Below are positions 34,920 through 46,580 of a stretch of DNA of 64,000 bases, piece by piece. The stretch is from Streptomyces sp. f51. GTDB taxonomy: Bacteria > Actinomycetota > Actinomycetes > Streptomycetales > Streptomycetaceae. Made by a program: the position numbers and the translations under genes. How positions within the stretch are numbered: position 1 is the first letter of the stretch; every line of letters starts with the position of its first letter. The notes beneath the pieces are model-generated. The model was given only the letters and a program-made list of their open reading frames with translations. It did not search any database and was not told the DNA's origin. The stretch lies in NCBI RefSeq assembly GCF_037940415.1, contig NZ_CP149798.1, forward strand, positions 3,837,001 through 3,901,000. Direction: 5' to 3'.

Positions 34920-36413
34920 TCAGTCGGCGAAGACGGCGCCGAACTGCGGGGTGCCCGAGGTCGAGACGCCCGAGGTGCTCGGCGAGACGCTGCGGGAGCC
35001 GGTCGTGGTGATCTTGCTGCCGTTGGAGGGCAGGTACGTCACGGCGCCGTTCCCGGCGTTCTCGTACGAGCCGACGAGCAGGTCCGCCCTGCCGTCGCCG
35101 GTGACGTCGTCCAGCTTGACGTCGGCGCCGAACAGGTCGCTCTTCTCGTCGTTGCCGGGAACACCCGCCGTGCTCTGCGCGAAGGCCTGGGCGCCGGAGG
35201 AGACGTCGACACCGGCCGCGGAGCCGTACAGGACGGTGACCATGCCGGTGTTGGTGACCCCGTCGATGTCCTCGTCGGGCGCCGAGACGACCAGGTCCTG
35301 GAAGCCGTCGCCGTTCACGTCGCCCATGTCCAGGTCCCAGCCGAAACCGTCGCCCTTCTCCGACGTGCCGGGGACGCTGCCGCTGTTCTGGGTGACCCCG
35401 GTCGTGCCGGCCGGGCCCGAGGCCGAGCCGTAGGTGATGTTCACCTTGCCGCCGTTGGCGGAGTCCGGGATCGGGGTGCCGTCGTCCAGGGTGGCGTCCC
35501 AGCCGGCGCCGCTGACGATGTCGCCGAAGCCGTCGCCGTTGATGTCGCCGATCCCGGTGACGATGCCGGGCCTGAGGGCCTTCGCGGACGCCACGCTCAG
35601 TCCGCTCGCCGTGCCGGGCACGTAGTAGTTCGTGTTCCAGCCGGTGCTGGTCTGCGTCTCGAAGCCGTCGACGATCAGGTCGGTCCTGCCGTCGCCGTTC
35701 ACGTCGCCCGCGGTCAGGCTGAGCGGGCCGTAGGGGTTGTCGTTGGTGCCCGACTGGATCGGGGGCTTGATCGTCGTACGGCCGCCGGGGGTGCCGGAGG
35801 TGCCGAAGCCGCCCTTGTAGACGTAGATCGTGCTCGCCGAGCTGCCGACCGCGAGGTCGGCCTTCCCGTCGCCGTCGAAGTCGCCGGCGGCCAGGTCCTT
35901 GCCCCAGTAGTCGTGCGAGGACGGGGACGGGTCGGGGACGTCGATGCTCTTGCCGGTGAGGCCGCTCGGGGAGCCCCAGAGGATGGCGAGGGCGCCGCCG
36001 TTCGTGTCGGTGCCGACCTTCTCGGAGGGGGAGGCGACGGCGAGGTCGTCGTATCCGTCGCCGTTGAAGTCCGCGTACGCCGTCTCGGCGCCGAACGCGT
36101 CGCCGGCCTCGGCGGTGCCGGGGACGCCGGTGGTGTTCTGGCTGATCGTGGAGCGCTTGGCGGACGACACACCGGTGGCGGAGCCGTAGAGGGCGACGAT
36201 CTGGCCCGCGCCGGCGTGGCCGCTGACGTAGGCGCCGTGGGCCGACAGGGCCACGTCGCCGATGTGGTCGCCGTTGAAGTCGGCCTGCGGGACCCTCGTG
36301 GAGTCGGCGGCGGTCGCGGTCGCGGCCGAGAACGTGAGCAGACCGCCCGTCAGCGCTGCGGCCGTCGCGGTCGCGAGGGCGAGTCGCACGTGGTGCGGGT
36401 GACGCTTGGGCAT
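34920..36413 (-). CDS. Exported FG-GAP/VCBS repeat protein
   Basis: 497 residues. Signal peptide (HHVRLALATATAAALTGGLLTFSAATATA), AGGAG nine bases before the ATG. Seven FG-GAP blades with calcium loops: DFNGDHIGDVALS, DFNGDGYDDLAVA, DFDGDGKADLAVG, DVNGDGRTDLIVD, DINGDGFGDIVSG, DVNGDGFQDLVVS, DVTGDGRADLLVG. Same architecture as the 28704 protein, though not a recent duplicate. Expected as an extracellular propeller with adhesive or binding function; no catalytic motif. Confidence 0.88.
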   Translation of the reverse strand: MPKRHPHHVRLALATATAAALTGGLLTFSAATATAADSTRVPQADFNGDHIGDVALSAHGAYVSGHAGAGQIVALYGSATGVSSAKRSTISQNTTGVPGTAEAGDAFGAETAYADFNGDGYDDLAVASPSEKVGTDTNGGALAILWGSPSGLTGKSIDVPDPSPSSHDYWGKDLAAGDFDGDGKADLAVGSSASTIYVYKGGFGTSGTPGGRTTIKPPIQSGTNDNPYGPLSLTAGDVNGDGRTDLIVDGFETQTSTGWNTNYYVPGTASGLSVASAKALRPGIVTGIGDINGDGFGDIVSGAGWDATLDDGTPIPDSANGGKVNITYGSASGPAGTTGVTQNSGSVPGTSEKGDGFGWDLDMGDVNGDGFQDLVVSAPDEDIDGVTNTGMVTVLYGSAAGVDVSSGAQAFAQSTAGVPGNDEKSDLFGADVKLDDVTGDGRADLLVGSYENAGNGAVTYLPSNGSKITTTGSRSVSPSTSGVSTSGTPQFGAVFAD

Positions 36414-36829
36414 GCGGGATTCTCCTGCGGCATGCGGGGACGCTGTGCGCACATCCCCTGTCGATAGGGAGCCGGCCGTCCGCGTTTGCCTGGAGTTGTA
36501 CGGCAGTTCACTGACTGATCGGCGAACAGGAGACCACTGGAGTGGGGTAAGGGTTGCACGTGAGTTCGGTTCCGTTTCGACCGGCGACCGGCGACCGGCG
36601 ACCGGCGGCCTGCTGCCCGGGGTGACCGGCGGCCGGCCGTGACCGGTGGGTGGCGGGCGCGACGACGCCCCCGTGCTCCGGAGAGCGCGGGGGCGTCGGT
36701 GCACCGATCGGACCGGGCCGGTCGGTGGTGCCTGACGGCCGGGTCAGGCGGCAGCGTCAGACAGGCGTGTCGGACCGTGGCCGTGCGGCGGTCCCGGACG
36801 GCAGGGCCTTCCGGGACCGGCGGCGCCGG
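36414..36829. other. Intergenic region with terminator and short repeats
   Basis: 416 bp. Near 36581-36608 the heptamer CCGGCGA occurs four times in a row. At 36663-36698 an 11-bp perfect stem (CGACGCCCCCG / CGGGGGCGTCG, 14-base loop) is the probable terminator of the Fe-S reductase gene. The left part should carry the promoter of the FG-GAP gene. No gene seen. Confidence 0.6.
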
Positions 36830-39106
36830 TTACTTCACCGGCTCCGGCTCCGGCTCGCTCTCCGACTCGGCCGCGCCCGCCGGGGGCTCTTCCTCGACCG
36901 GTGCCTTGACCGACTCCAGGAGGAGCTGGGCGACGTCGACGACCTGGACGGACTCCTTGGCCTTGCCCTCGTTCTTCTTGCCGTTGACCGAGTCGGTCAG
37001 CATGACGAGGCAGAACGGGCAGGCGGTGGAGACGATGTCGGGGTTCAGCGACAGGGCCTCGTCGACACGCTCGTTGTTGATGCGCTTGCCGATCCGCTCC
37101 TCCATCCACATCCGCGCGCCGCCGGCGCCGCAGCAGAAGCCGCGCTCCTTGTGGCGGTGCATCTCCTGCTGACGCAGGCCCGGGACGGCGGACATGATCT
37201 CGCGCGGGGGCGTGTAGACCTTGTTGTGGCGGCCCAGGTAGCAGGGGTCGTGGTACGTGATCAGACCCTCGACCGGGGTCACCGGGAGCAGCTTGCCCTC
37301 GTCGATGAGGTGCTGGAGCAGCTGGGTGTGGTGGATGACCTCGTAGTCGCCGCCGAGCTGCGGGTACTCGTTGCCGATGGTGTTGAGGCAGTGCGGGCAG
37401 GTGGCGACGATCTTCTTCGCCGTCCGCGGCTTCTTGGTCGACTCGTCCTCGTCGTCCTCGCCGAACGCCATGTTCAGCGCGGCGACGTTCTCCATGCCGA
37501 GCTCCTGGAACAGGGGCTCGTTGCCGAGGCGGCGGGCGGAGTCACCCGTGCACTTCTCGTCGCCGCCCATGATCGCGAACTTGACGCCCGCCATGTGCAG
37601 CAGTTCCGCGAAGGCCTTCGTGGTCTTCTTGGCGCGGTCCTCCAGGGCTCCGGCGCAGCCGACCCAGTAGAGGTACTCGACCTCGCTGAGGTCCTCGATG
37701 TCGCGGCCGACGACGGGGATCTCGAAGTCGACCTCCTTGGTCCACTCCAGGCGCTGCTTCTTGGCCAGACCCCAGGGGTTGCCCTTCTTCTCCAGGTTCT
37801 TGAGCATCGTGCCCGCCTCGGACGGGAACGCGCTCTCGATCATCACCTGGTAGCGGCGCATGTCGACGATGTGGTCGATGTGCTCGATGTCGACCGGGCA
37901 CTGCTCGACGCAGGCGCCGCAGGTGGTGCAGGACCACAGGACGTCCGGGTCGATGACGCCGTTCTCCTCGGCGGTGCCGATGAGGGGGCGCTCGGCCTCG
38001 GCCAGGGCGGCCGCGGGCACGTCCTTGAGCTGCTCCTCGGACGCCTTCTCGTTGCCCTCCATGTCCTTGCCGCCGCCGGCCAGCAGGTACGGGGCCTTGG
38101 CGTGCGCGTGGTCGCGCAGCGACATGATGAGCAGCTTGGGGGAGAGCGGCTTGCCGGTGTTCCAGGCGGGGCACTGCGACTGGCAGCGGCCGCACTCGGT
38201 GCAGGTGGAGAAGTCGAGCAGGCCCTTCCAGGAGAACTGCTCGACCTGGGAGACGCCGAAGACGTCGTCCTCACCGGGGTCGGTGAAGTCGATGGCCTTG
38301 CCGCCGCTGGTCATCGGGAGCAGCTCGCCGAGCGAGGTGGCGCCCTTGGCGTCGCGCTTGAACCAGATGTTCGGGAAGGCGAGGAAGCGGTGCCAGGCGA
38401 CACCCATGTTGGTGTTGAGGCCGACCGTGATCGCCCAGCCCATGGTGACGCCGAGCTTGATCATGGCGGTCAGGTAGACCAGGTTCTGGAGGGTGCCGAG
38501 GCTCAGGCCCTTGAAGGCGGCGACCAGGGGGTACGAGGCCCAGTACGCGGCCTCGTAGTGGTCGACGCCGTGGATCGCGCCTTCCAGGCCGCGCAGGGTC
38601 ATGATCGCGAGGCCGATGACGAGGATCACGGCCTCGACGAAGTAGGCCTGGCCGGTCTTGGAGCCGGCGAAGCGGGACTTGCGGCCGGGCTTCGAGGGCC
38701 GGTTCAGCTGGCGGACGGCGATCAGTACGAGGATGCCGAGCGTCGTGAACAGGGCGATGAACTCGGTGTAGAGCTCGTACGGAAGGAAGCCGCCGAGCAC
38801 CGGAAGCGTCCAGTCGGCCTTGAACAGCTGGCCGTAGGCCGTGACGATCGTCAGGCCCAGGGTCAGGAAGCCGACGGCCACGAACCAGTGCGCGACGCCG
38901 ATGATCCCCCACCGGTTCATCCGGGTGTGGCCGACGAACTCCTTGGCCAGCGTGACGCTGCGGGCCTTCCAGTCGTCGGTGCGGCTGCCGGCGGGTACGG
39001 GCTGGCCGAGCTTGATGAACCGGTAGATCTGCGCGACGGCCCGCGCGATCAGCGCGACGCCGACCACGGTCAGGACCAGCGACACGATGATCGCGGCGAG
39101 TTGCAT
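36830..39106 (-). CDS. Membrane-bound Fe-S (CCG-domain) heterodisulfide-reductase-like oxidoreductase
   Basis: 758 residues. The N-terminal 250 residues have five to six helices with histidines (nitrate-reductase-gamma-like heme anchor: GHTRMNRWGIIGVAHWFVAVGF). Two [4Fe-4S] motifs follow: CTECGRCQSQCP and CTTCGACVEQCP. Two CCG-type cysteine domains come next, marked by WVGCAGALED, CPHCLNT, HDPCYLGRHN and GFCCGAGGARMW, as in HdrB/GlpC. The tail is Glu/Pro-rich. It matches the actinobacterial reductase typified by M. tuberculosis Rv0338c. Moves electrons between the quinone pool or heme and an unknown thiol or cofactor. ATG with GAGGAGC. Confidence 0.88.
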   Translation of the reverse strand: MQLAAIIVSLVLTVVGVALIARAVAQIYRFIKLGQPVPAGSRTDDWKARSVTLAKEFVGHTRMNRWGIIGVAHWFVAVGFLTLGLTIVTAYGQLFKADWTLPVLGGFLPYELYTEFIALFTTLGILVLIAVRQLNRPSKPGRKSRFAGSKTGQAYFVEAVILVIGLAIMTLRGLEGAIHGVDHYEAAYWASYPLVAAFKGLSLGTLQNLVYLTAMIKLGVTMGWAITVGLNTNMGVAWHRFLAFPNIWFKRDAKGATSLGELLPMTSGGKAIDFTDPGEDDVFGVSQVEQFSWKGLLDFSTCTECGRCQSQCPAWNTGKPLSPKLLIMSLRDHAHAKAPYLLAGGGKDMEGNEKASEEQLKDVPAAALAEAERPLIGTAEENGVIDPDVLWSCTTCGACVEQCPVDIEHIDHIVDMRRYQVMIESAFPSEAGTMLKNLEKKGNPWGLAKKQRLEWTKEVDFEIPVVGRDIEDLSEVEYLYWVGCAGALEDRAKKTTKAFAELLHMAGVKFAIMGGDEKCTGDSARRLGNEPLFQELGMENVAALNMAFGEDDEDESTKKPRTAKKIVATCPHCLNTIGNEYPQLGGDYEVIHHTQLLQHLIDEGKLLPVTPVEGLITYHDPCYLGRHNKVYTPPREIMSAVPGLRQQEMHRHKERGFCCGAGGARMWMEERIGKRINNERVDEALSLNPDIVSTACPFCLVMLTDSVNGKKNEGKAKESVQVVDVAQLLLESVKAPVEEEPPAGAAESESEPEPEPVK

Positions 39107-39370
39107 TCGGGGGCTCCTCGGGCCTGCGAGGTGTTCTTCGAGGTGACCTCGAAGGTGATTACTAAGCGGTAACTTATGCAGTCCGTCTGAGACTACCCAC
39201 TTCCTCCGCCGCACTGTAGTCAGCGGTGCGGTGATCTGCGTCGCTGAGGGATGCCTGAGTGGACGCCCGGCGGGCGGGCACGGGGTCCGTTTCACCCCGT
39301 GACGACAGGACACGTAAACCCGATCGTGTTATTCACCCAATACTGTGACAATTACCCCTAAATTGGCGAC
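39107..39370. promoter_or_regulatory. Divergent control region with strong inverted repeat
   Basis: Between the Fe-S reductase (minus) and the MraY-like gene (plus). 39136-39154 is a perfect 19-bp palindrome with 9-bp arms (CTTCGAGGT, G, ACCTCGAAG) just upstream of the reductase ribosome site. 39159-39172 is TTAC-TAAGCG-GTAA, a second possible operator. TAAATT (39359-39364) lies six bases before the GTG of the plus gene. Regulators unknown. Confidence 0.55.
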
Positions 39371-40492
39371 GTGCTGTACGGAATCACGGCCGCCACCGCC
39401 GCTCTGCTCCTGACCGCCACGCTCGCCGCGCTGCTGCGGTCGCTCTCCCTGCGCCTCGGCCCGGCCGACGGGACGGGGCTTCCCGACCGCCGGGCGAAAC
39501 CCCGGGCGCCCGCCCCCACGAGGCCGAGGCCCGTCCCGCTCCTCGGCGGCATCGCCGTGGCGGGCGCCACCGCGCTCGTCGGCTGGGCCGGGAACTGGAC
39601 CGGCGCCGCCCCGCTCGGAGCGGACGCCGGGCGCCTGCTGGCCGCCGGAATCGCGGTCGCCCTGCTCGGTCTTGCCGCGGATCTGCTGCCCGTGCCCCCG
39701 GTGGTGTGCGGGGCGGGTGTCGCCGTCGCCGCCGCGCTGACGGTCCCCTTCGACGACCTCGGCCTGCCGGCCGGGGCGCTGGCCGTGCTCTGGATCGTCC
39801 TCGTCACCCAGGCCTTCCGCTCGCTCGACCACGCCGACGGGGTGATGGGGACGGTCGGCGTCATCACCGCCTTCGCCCTCAGCGGGTGCGCGGCCGCCCG
39901 GCTCATGGACGGGCTCGCGGCGCTGCTCAGCGTGCTGGCCGCCGCCCTCACCGGCTTCCTGATGCAGGGATGGCCCCCCGCCCGGATCGCGCCGGGGCGG
40001 TGCGGGTCGCTGTTCGCCGGCTTCCTGCTGGCCTCGGCGGTCGTGCGGGTGCACGCGGAGGGGCCGGCCGGGCCCGGTCTCGGCGCAGCCTTCGCGCTGA
40101 CGGCCGTGGCCTGCGCGGACGCCGTCCTGGTCCTGGTGTCACGGAGGCGGGCCGGGTGGCCGCTGCTGCGCCCGGCGCCGGACCATCTCGTGCACCGGCT
40201 GCGGCGGGCGGGGCTCACCCGGCAGGGGGTCCTCGTCGTGACGGGTCTCGCCGCGTTCGCGGCCGTGTCCGTGGGGCTGTGCATCGACCTCGGATGGCTG
40301 GGGGCCGGAGCCGCCTGGTGGGTGGTGGGCGCCGTGGCGGCGGTCGCCGTCGCCGGGGCCCTGCGTCCCGGGACCCGTCCGCGCCGTGCCCATCCGCATG
40401 CCATCCCCGCCCCCGGGGGACCCGTCCCGAGGTCGCTCGGACGGCCTGGGCGTCCCCGTCCGGAGGCGCCTGGGGCGGTGAAGGTTCACTGA
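39371..40492 (+). CDS. MraY/WecA-like glycosyl-1-phosphate transferase family protein
   Basis: 373 residues with about ten transmembrane helices. Family signs: PDRRAKPRAPAPTRPRPVPLLGGIAV (the usual N-terminal PVPxxGG turn) and FRSLDHADGVMGTVGVI, corresponding to the catalytic NxxDGxxG motif, although the Asn is replaced (LDHADG). Probably transfers a sugar-1-phosphate to polyprenyl phosphate, or is a degenerate paralogue. GTG is six bases behind TAAATT, suggesting a leaderless message. Ends 147 bp before dnaK. Confidence 0.75.
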   Translation: MLYGITAATAALLLTATLAALLRSLSLRLGPADGTGLPDRRAKPRAPAPTRPRPVPLLGGIAVAGATALVGWAGNWTGAAPLGADAGRLLAAGIAVALLGLAADLLPVPPVVCGAGVAVAAALTVPFDDLGLPAGALAVLWIVLVTQAFRSLDHADGVMGTVGVITAFALSGCAAARLMDGLAALLSVLAAALTGFLMQGWPPARIAPGRCGSLFAGFLLASAVVRVHAEGPAGPGLGAAFALTAVACADAVLVLVSRRRAGWPLLRPAPDHLVHRLRRAGLTRQGVLVVTGLAAFAAVSVGLCIDLGWLGAGAAWWVVGAVAAVAVAGALRPGTRPRRAHPHAIPAPGGPVPRSLGRPGRPRPEAPGAVKVH

Positions 40493-43140
<2,648 letters not shown>

Positions 43141-43173
43141 GCTTGAACGGACGAGGAAGGAGGGACGTCGGGG

Positions 43174-44361
43174 ATGAGCACCAAGGACTTCATCGAGAAG
43201 GACTTCTACAAGGTCCTCGGCGTCCCCAAGGACGCCACCGAGGCCGAGATCAAGAAGGCGTACCGGAAGCTCGCCCGCGAGTTCCACCCGGACGCCAACA
43301 AGGGCAACGCCAAGGCCGAGGAGCGCTTCAAGGAGATCTCCGAGGCCAACGACGTGCTCGGCGACCCCAAGAAGCGCAAGGAGTACGACGAGGCACGCGC
43401 CCTCTTCGGCAGCGGTGGCTTCCGTCCGGGTCCCGGCGCCGGCGGCGGCAACTTCAACTTCGACCTGGGTGACCTCTTCGGAGGCGGCGCCCAGGGCCAG
43501 GGAGCGGGAGGGGCCGGCGGCTTCGGCGGCGGCATAGGTGACGTCTTCGGGGGCCTGTTCAACCGCGGCGGCGCCGGACCGGGCACGCGTACGCAGCCCC
43601 GGCGCGGCCAGGACATCGACACCGAGGTCACGCTCTCCTTCACGGAGGCGGTGGACGGCGCGACCGTTCCGCTGCGCATGACCTCGCAGGCGGCCTGCAA
43701 GGCCTGTTCGGGCACCGGCGACAAGAACGGCACACCGCGCGTGTGCCCGACCTGTGTCGGCACCGGCCAGGTGGCGCGTGGCTCGGGCGGCGGATTCTCG
43801 CTCACGGACCCGTGCCCCGACTGCAAGGGCCGCGGCCTCATCGCCGAGCACCCCTGCATGGAGTGCGCGGGCAGCGGCCGGGCCAAGTCGTCCCGCACGA
43901 TGCAGGTCCGGATCCCCGCGGGAGTCAGCGACAACCAGCGGATCCGGCTGCGCGGCAAGGGCGCTCCCGGAGAGCGGGGAGGTCCGGCCGGTGACCTGTA
44001 CGTCACCGTCCATGTGGACGGTCACCCGGTCTTCGGCCGCAAGGACGACAACCTCACCGTCACCGTGCCCGTCACCTTCGCGGAGGCGGCGCTCGGCGGC
44101 GAGGTGAAGGTCCCGACGCTGGGCGGTCCTCCGGTGACGCTGAAGCTGCCGCCGGGCACTCCGAACGGGCGCACCATGCGCGCCCGGGGCAGGGGCGCGG
44201 TCCGCAAGGACGGCACCCGGGGCGACCTGCTGGTCACCGTCGAGGTGACGGTCCCCCAGGACCTGTCCGACAAGGCTCGCGACGCCCTGGAGGCGTACCG
44301 AGAGGCGACCGCGGGTGAGGACCCGCGGACGGAGCTGTTCCAGGCCGCGAAGGGAGCATGA
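43174..44361 (+). CDS. dnaJ: Chaperone DnaJ (Hsp40, type I)
   Basis: 395 residues. J domain at the N-terminus with the essential HPD (REFHPDANKG, about residue 40), Gly/Phe-rich region (about 80-150), and four CxxCxGxG zinc repeats: CKACSGTG, CPTCVGTG, CPDCKGRG, CMECAGSG. Two substrate-binding beta domains follow. Delivers substrates to DnaK and triggers ATP hydrolysis. It lies 33 bp after grpE in the same operon. Confidence 0.98.
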   Translation: MSTKDFIEKDFYKVLGVPKDATEAEIKKAYRKLAREFHPDANKGNAKAEERFKEISEANDVLGDPKKRKEYDEARALFGSGGFRPGPGAGGGNFNFDLGDLFGGGAQGQGAGGAGGFGGGIGDVFGGLFNRGGAGPGTRTQPRRGQDIDTEVTLSFTEAVDGATVPLRMTSQAACKACSGTGDKNGTPRVCPTCVGTGQVARGSGGGFSLTDPCPDCKGRGLIAEHPCMECAGSGRAKSSRTMQVRIPAGVSDNQRIRLRGKGAPGERGGPAGDLYVTVHVDGHPVFGRKDDNLTVTVPVTFAEAALGGEVKVPTLGGPPVTLKLPPGTPNGRTMRARGRGAVRKDGTRGDLLVTVEVTVPQDLSDKARDALEAYREATAGEDPRTELFQAAKGA

Positions 44362-44368
44362 CGGAGCC

Positions 44369-44821
44369 ATGGACACGACCGGTCGTCGACGCAACCCCTA
44401 TGAACTGACCGAGGAGACCCCGGTCTACGTCATCTCGGTGGCGGCCCAGCTCTCCGGACTGCACCCGCAGACCCTGCGTCAGTACGACCGGCTCGGTCTG
44501 GTCTCTCCCGACCGCACGGCCGGCCGGGGCCGCCGTTACTCGGCCCGCGACATCGAGCTGCTGCGCACCGTGCAGCAGTTGTCGCAGGACGAGGGCATCA
44601 ACCTCGCCGGCATCAAGCGCATCATCGAACTGGAGAACCAGGTCGCCGCGCTCCAGTCCCGCGTCGCGGAGCTGGAGTCGGCCCTGGACGGCGCCGCTGC
44701 CGCCATGCAGCAGCGGGAGGCCGCCGTGCACGCCTCCTACCGGCGCGACCTGGTCCCGTACCAGGAGGTCCAGCAGACCAGCGCCCTGGTGGTGTGGCGC
44801 CCCAAGCGGGCGTCCGACTAG
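44369..44821 (+). CDS. hspR: Heat-shock repressor HspR (MerR family)
   Basis: 150 residues. MerR winged helix (VYVISVAAQLSGLHPQTLRQYDRLGLVSP, then GRGRRYSARDIELL), followed by a coiled-coil dimer helix (IIELENQVAALQSRVAELESAL) and a tail ending VVWRPKRASD. In streptomycetes HspR represses its own dnaK operon, clpB and lon by binding HAIR, with DnaK as co-repressor. HAIR sites are present here before dnaK and clpB. Seven bases separate it from dnaJ; last gene of the operon. Confidence 0.97.
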   Translation: MDTTGRRRNPYELTEETPVYVISVAAQLSGLHPQTLRQYDRLGLVSPDRTAGRGRRYSARDIELLRTVQQLSQDEGINLAGIKRIIELENQVAALQSRVAELESALDGAAAAMQQREAAVHASYRRDLVPYQEVQQTSALVVWRPKRASD

Positions 44822-44831
44822 TTCTCGAAGC

Positions 44832-44871
44832 GAAGGGGCCCACCGGTTCGTCCGAACCGGTGGGCCCCTTC
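44832..44871. terminator. Strong bidirectional terminator after hspR
   Basis: Perfect 19-bp stem (starts GAAGGGGCCCACCGG) with a 2-base loop TC, placed between the convergent hspR and FnIII-protein genes. Confidence 0.93.
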
Positions 44872-44888
44872 CGCGTGCCGTCGCACGG

Positions 44889-46559
44889 TCAGCGGGCGAC
44901 CATGACCTCGACGGAGGCCGCTTCCTCGCCCGTCCGGCCGTAGACGTCCACGGCGCGGACCGTGACGGTGCACGGGCCCGTGTACGAGGGAGTCCAGGAG
45001 ACCGTGTCCGAGGTGGTGAACCGCGGACCGCTGCTGCCGCAGGCGCCGGAGACGTCCCACGCGTACCCCTTGAGCAGCCGTGCCCCGTCGCCCGTTCCGG
45101 GCCGTATCCCGACCTGGACGGGGAAGCGGGTCCCGCCTTCGGAGACCACGGTCAGCAGCGGGGCGGCGGGACCGGTGGAGGTGGCGGGCGTGAGCCGCTC
45201 GACGGTGGTCTGCGCCGAGGGGCTCGACTCGGCTCCCCGGACGTCGACCGAGGCGACGTAGTAGTGCGCGGTGCCCTTCGGGGCGGAGGTGTCGTCGAAG
45301 GAGGAGCCCGTCGCGTCGGTGCCGCCCACCAGGGTCCACCTGCCCAGCGCGGTCGTACGGCGGTAGACGCGGAACCCGGTGACCATCGCCTCGGGGTCGT
45401 CCGCCGGGGTCCAGTCGACGCGGGTGGAGGCGTCGGCGGGCGTGGCCAGGAGCGCGTGCGGCGCGGGCGCCGTGGAGTCCTCAGGGCGCATGAGCGTCAG
45501 GGTGTCGGAGACGGGGGAGACGTTCCCGGCTCGGTCGACGGCGTGGACGGTGTAGCGGTAGTCGGTGCCCACCGGGGCGATCGGGTCCGTGTAGGACGTC
45601 CCGAACACGGGTTCAGGCCCGTCGGGGTCGCTCCCGCCGACGGGCGCGGCCCACACCTCGTAGTGGTCGACGTCCGCCGACGAGGGCTGCCAGGACAGGC
45701 CGTTGCCCGCGGTGGTGCCGCGGCCCGACAGACCGGTGACGCGCTCCGGGGCCGTGCGGTCGGCGGTGGTCACCGGGCGGTCCGCCGTGCCCGCGGACTC
45801 GTTGCCGGCCCGGTCGTGGGCGCGGACCTCGTAGTAGTAGGTCGCGCCGGTCGCCGGGAGGGACGTGTCGGTGTACGAGGTGGCGGTGGTCGTGGTGCGC
45901 AGGGTCCAGGTGGTGCTGCCCTTGGGGCGGCGGTAGACGCGGTATCCGGCGAGGTCCATCTCCGGGCTCCTGGACCAGGACACCCTGGCCCTGCCGGTCG
46001 CGGTGTCGTAGGACGCCGAGGAACCGGTGGGAACAAGTGGCTTGATTTTGTCGGTCTTCGCGGACGTGACGGGTTTGTAGGCGAACGTTACGTTTGCCTT
46101 GCCTGTCCAGTTCGCGAAATCGACGCGCAGGGTGTGCTTTCCCGCCGGAATGGCGAGGCCGACCGTTTTCGACCGTGTGGCCGAGACGTTCTTCCAGAGG
46201 TCTATTTTGCGTATGTCGTCCAGATAGACCCGAATTCCGTCCTGGGCGGTGACGGGGAGGGAGAAGGGGCCGCCCGAGCCGAAGTCGCGCGTCACGGTCC
46301 AGCGGACGCCGAAGTTGTCGGCGGGCAGACCGGCCGTGGGCGCGCCCGAGCCCCAGTTCTGGTCGATCGCGGAGTCGCAGTCCGTCTTCTTCGGTGTGCC
46401 CGAGAACGTGGTGTTCGCGTAGAACTGCCGCTTATAGACGGGCGATGTGCAGTTGGTCACTGCGGCGGCGGCTGGGCCGGCCGCGCCGAGCAGGCCGCCC
46501 GCGGTGGCGAGCACGAGGGCCGAGGCGAGGGTGCCCCGCGTGCCGGTGGCTCTGTACAT
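44889..46559 (-). CDS. Exported PA14-like / fibronectin type III protein
   Basis: 556 residues. Signal peptide (LASALVLATAGGLLGAAGPAAAA), then a PA14-like domain (about 35-165: RQFYANTTFSGTPKKTDCDSAIDQNWG, DNFGVRWTVTRDF, HTLRVDFANWTGKANVTFAYK), typically carbohydrate-binding. Three FnIII modules follow (about 175-260, 270-355, 365-455), each ending YYYEVRAHDRAGN, YRYTVHAVDRAGN or AHYYVASVDVRG. A last beta domain has a Cys pair. No catalytic domain is attached. AAGGA lies before the ATG. The DNA for the PA14 part is less GC-rich than the rest. Confidence 0.85.
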   Translation of the reverse strand: MYRATGTRGTLASALVLATAGGLLGAAGPAAAAVTNCTSPVYKRQFYANTTFSGTPKKTDCDSAIDQNWGSGAPTAGLPADNFGVRWTVTRDFGSGGPFSLPVTAQDGIRVYLDDIRKIDLWKNVSATRSKTVGLAIPAGKHTLRVDFANWTGKANVTFAYKPVTSAKTDKIKPLVPTGSSASYDTATGRARVSWSRSPEMDLAGYRVYRRPKGSTTWTLRTTTTATSYTDTSLPATGATYYYEVRAHDRAGNESAGTADRPVTTADRTAPERVTGLSGRGTTAGNGLSWQPSSADVDHYEVWAAPVGGSDPDGPEPVFGTSYTDPIAPVGTDYRYTVHAVDRAGNVSPVSDTLTLMRPEDSTAPAPHALLATPADASTRVDWTPADDPEAMVTGFRVYRRTTALGRWTLVGGTDATGSSFDDTSAPKGTAHYYVASVDVRGAESSPSAQTTVERLTPATSTGPAAPLLTVVSEGGTRFPVQVGIRPGTGDGARLLKGYAWDVSGACGSSGPRFTTSDTVSWTPSYTGPCTVTVRAVDVYGRTGEEAASVEVMVAR

Positions 46560-46580
46560 GCGTTCCTTCTCGTCTGACTG

